Positions 6,862-6,928 of a stretch of DNA of 6,928 nt are shown piece by piece. The notes under the pieces were generated by a model. The model searched no databases. It was given only the letters and a program-made list of their open reading frames with translations, and had not been told where the DNA came from. The DNA lies in assembly GCA_021849435.1 (NCBI GenBank), contig JAJZSX010000126.1, positions 1 to 6,928 of the forward strand, read 5' to 3'. The DNA is from Actinomycetes bacterium. Lineage in GTDB: Bacteria; Actinomycetota; Acidimicrobiia; Acidimicrobiales; RAAP-2. Numbering within the stretch: position 1 is the stretch's first letter; each line of letters opens with the position of its first letter. Made by a program: the position numbers and the translations under genes.

Positions 6862-6928
6862 CTAGAGCAACGACTCGAGTGTACCGATCGGAACGACCCG
6901 CCCGACGCCACGCGCGATCAGGTCCTGC
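6862..6928 (-). CDS. Possible C-terminal tail of an unidentified upstream gene
   Basis: One minus-strand frame entering from the right edge reads QDLIARGVGRVVPIGTLESL plus a final L before a TAG at 6864-6862. The residue pattern (a helix, then a VVPIG strand) looks like real protein with third-position G/C preference, and the gap to the DUF2520 start is only 35 nt, which fits an operon. Twenty-one codons are too few to name a family. In the related mycobacterial order other conserved and folate genes lie upstream, but I cannot tie this tail to any of them. It could also be chance open frame. Confidence 0.4.
   Translation of the reverse strand, partial: QDLIARGVGRVVPIGTLESLL
6878..6883 (-). 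promoter_or_regulatory. Possible internal -10 element upstream of the DUF2520-panC-coaX-lysS group
   Basis: The minus strand carries TACACT within CGGTACACT, the same 9-mer found at the proposed clpC promoter. It would start transcription near 6871, about 45 nt before the DUF2520 ATG. No clear -35 is seen, and the site lies inside the possible upstream reading frame, so it may be only coding sequence. Confidence 0.2.

Overview
This is a high-GC, gene-dense stretch of bacterial chromosome, very probably from an actinomycete-type organism (Actinomycetota). An Acidimicrobiia-like lineage is my best guess, but it is only an inference. The grounds are strong G/C preference at third codon positions, GTG and TTG starts, and a gene order that resembles Mycobacterium tuberculosis Rv3603c-panC-panD-coaX-Rv3599c-lysS-lsr2-clpC1. 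That comparison is from memory, not from a search. No mobile element, CRISPR array, tRNA or rRNA gene was seen.

Layout. Positions 1-1956 (minus) hold the first 652 codons of the AAA+ unfoldase ClpC; its C-terminus lies beyond the left edge. Positions 1957-2055 form a short divergent promoter region. Positions 2056-3033 (plus) encode a trans-polyprenyl diphosphate synthase, probably a long-chain enzyme for the menaquinone tail. It ends tail to tail with, and overlaps by 4 nt, a minus-strand group of four tightly packed genes. In transcription order these are a Rossmann/DUF2520 protein (6826-6113), panC pantothenate synthetase (6113-5247), coaX type III pantothenate kinase (5263-4433) and lysS lysyl-tRNA synthetase (4436-3030). 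A 21-codon open tail at 6927-6862 (minus) may be the end of another gene just upstream.

How the genes work together. PanC makes pantothenate and CoaX phosphorylates it, the first committed step to coenzyme A. The DUF2520 protein has an NAD(P)-binding fold and sits directly before panC, which makes it a candidate ketopantoate reductase (PanG-like). LysS is cotranscribed, and every junction overlaps (TGATG, a 17-nt overlap, ATGA), so the four genes are likely translationally coupled. Compared with the mycobacterial order, panD and lsr2 are missing here, and a polyprenyl synthase on the opposite strand separates lysS from clpC.

Overall this is a housekeeping region. I found no convincing undescribed system. 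The points most worth a second look are the DUF2520-panC pairing, the missing panD, and the apparently leaderless start of the polyprenyl synthase.
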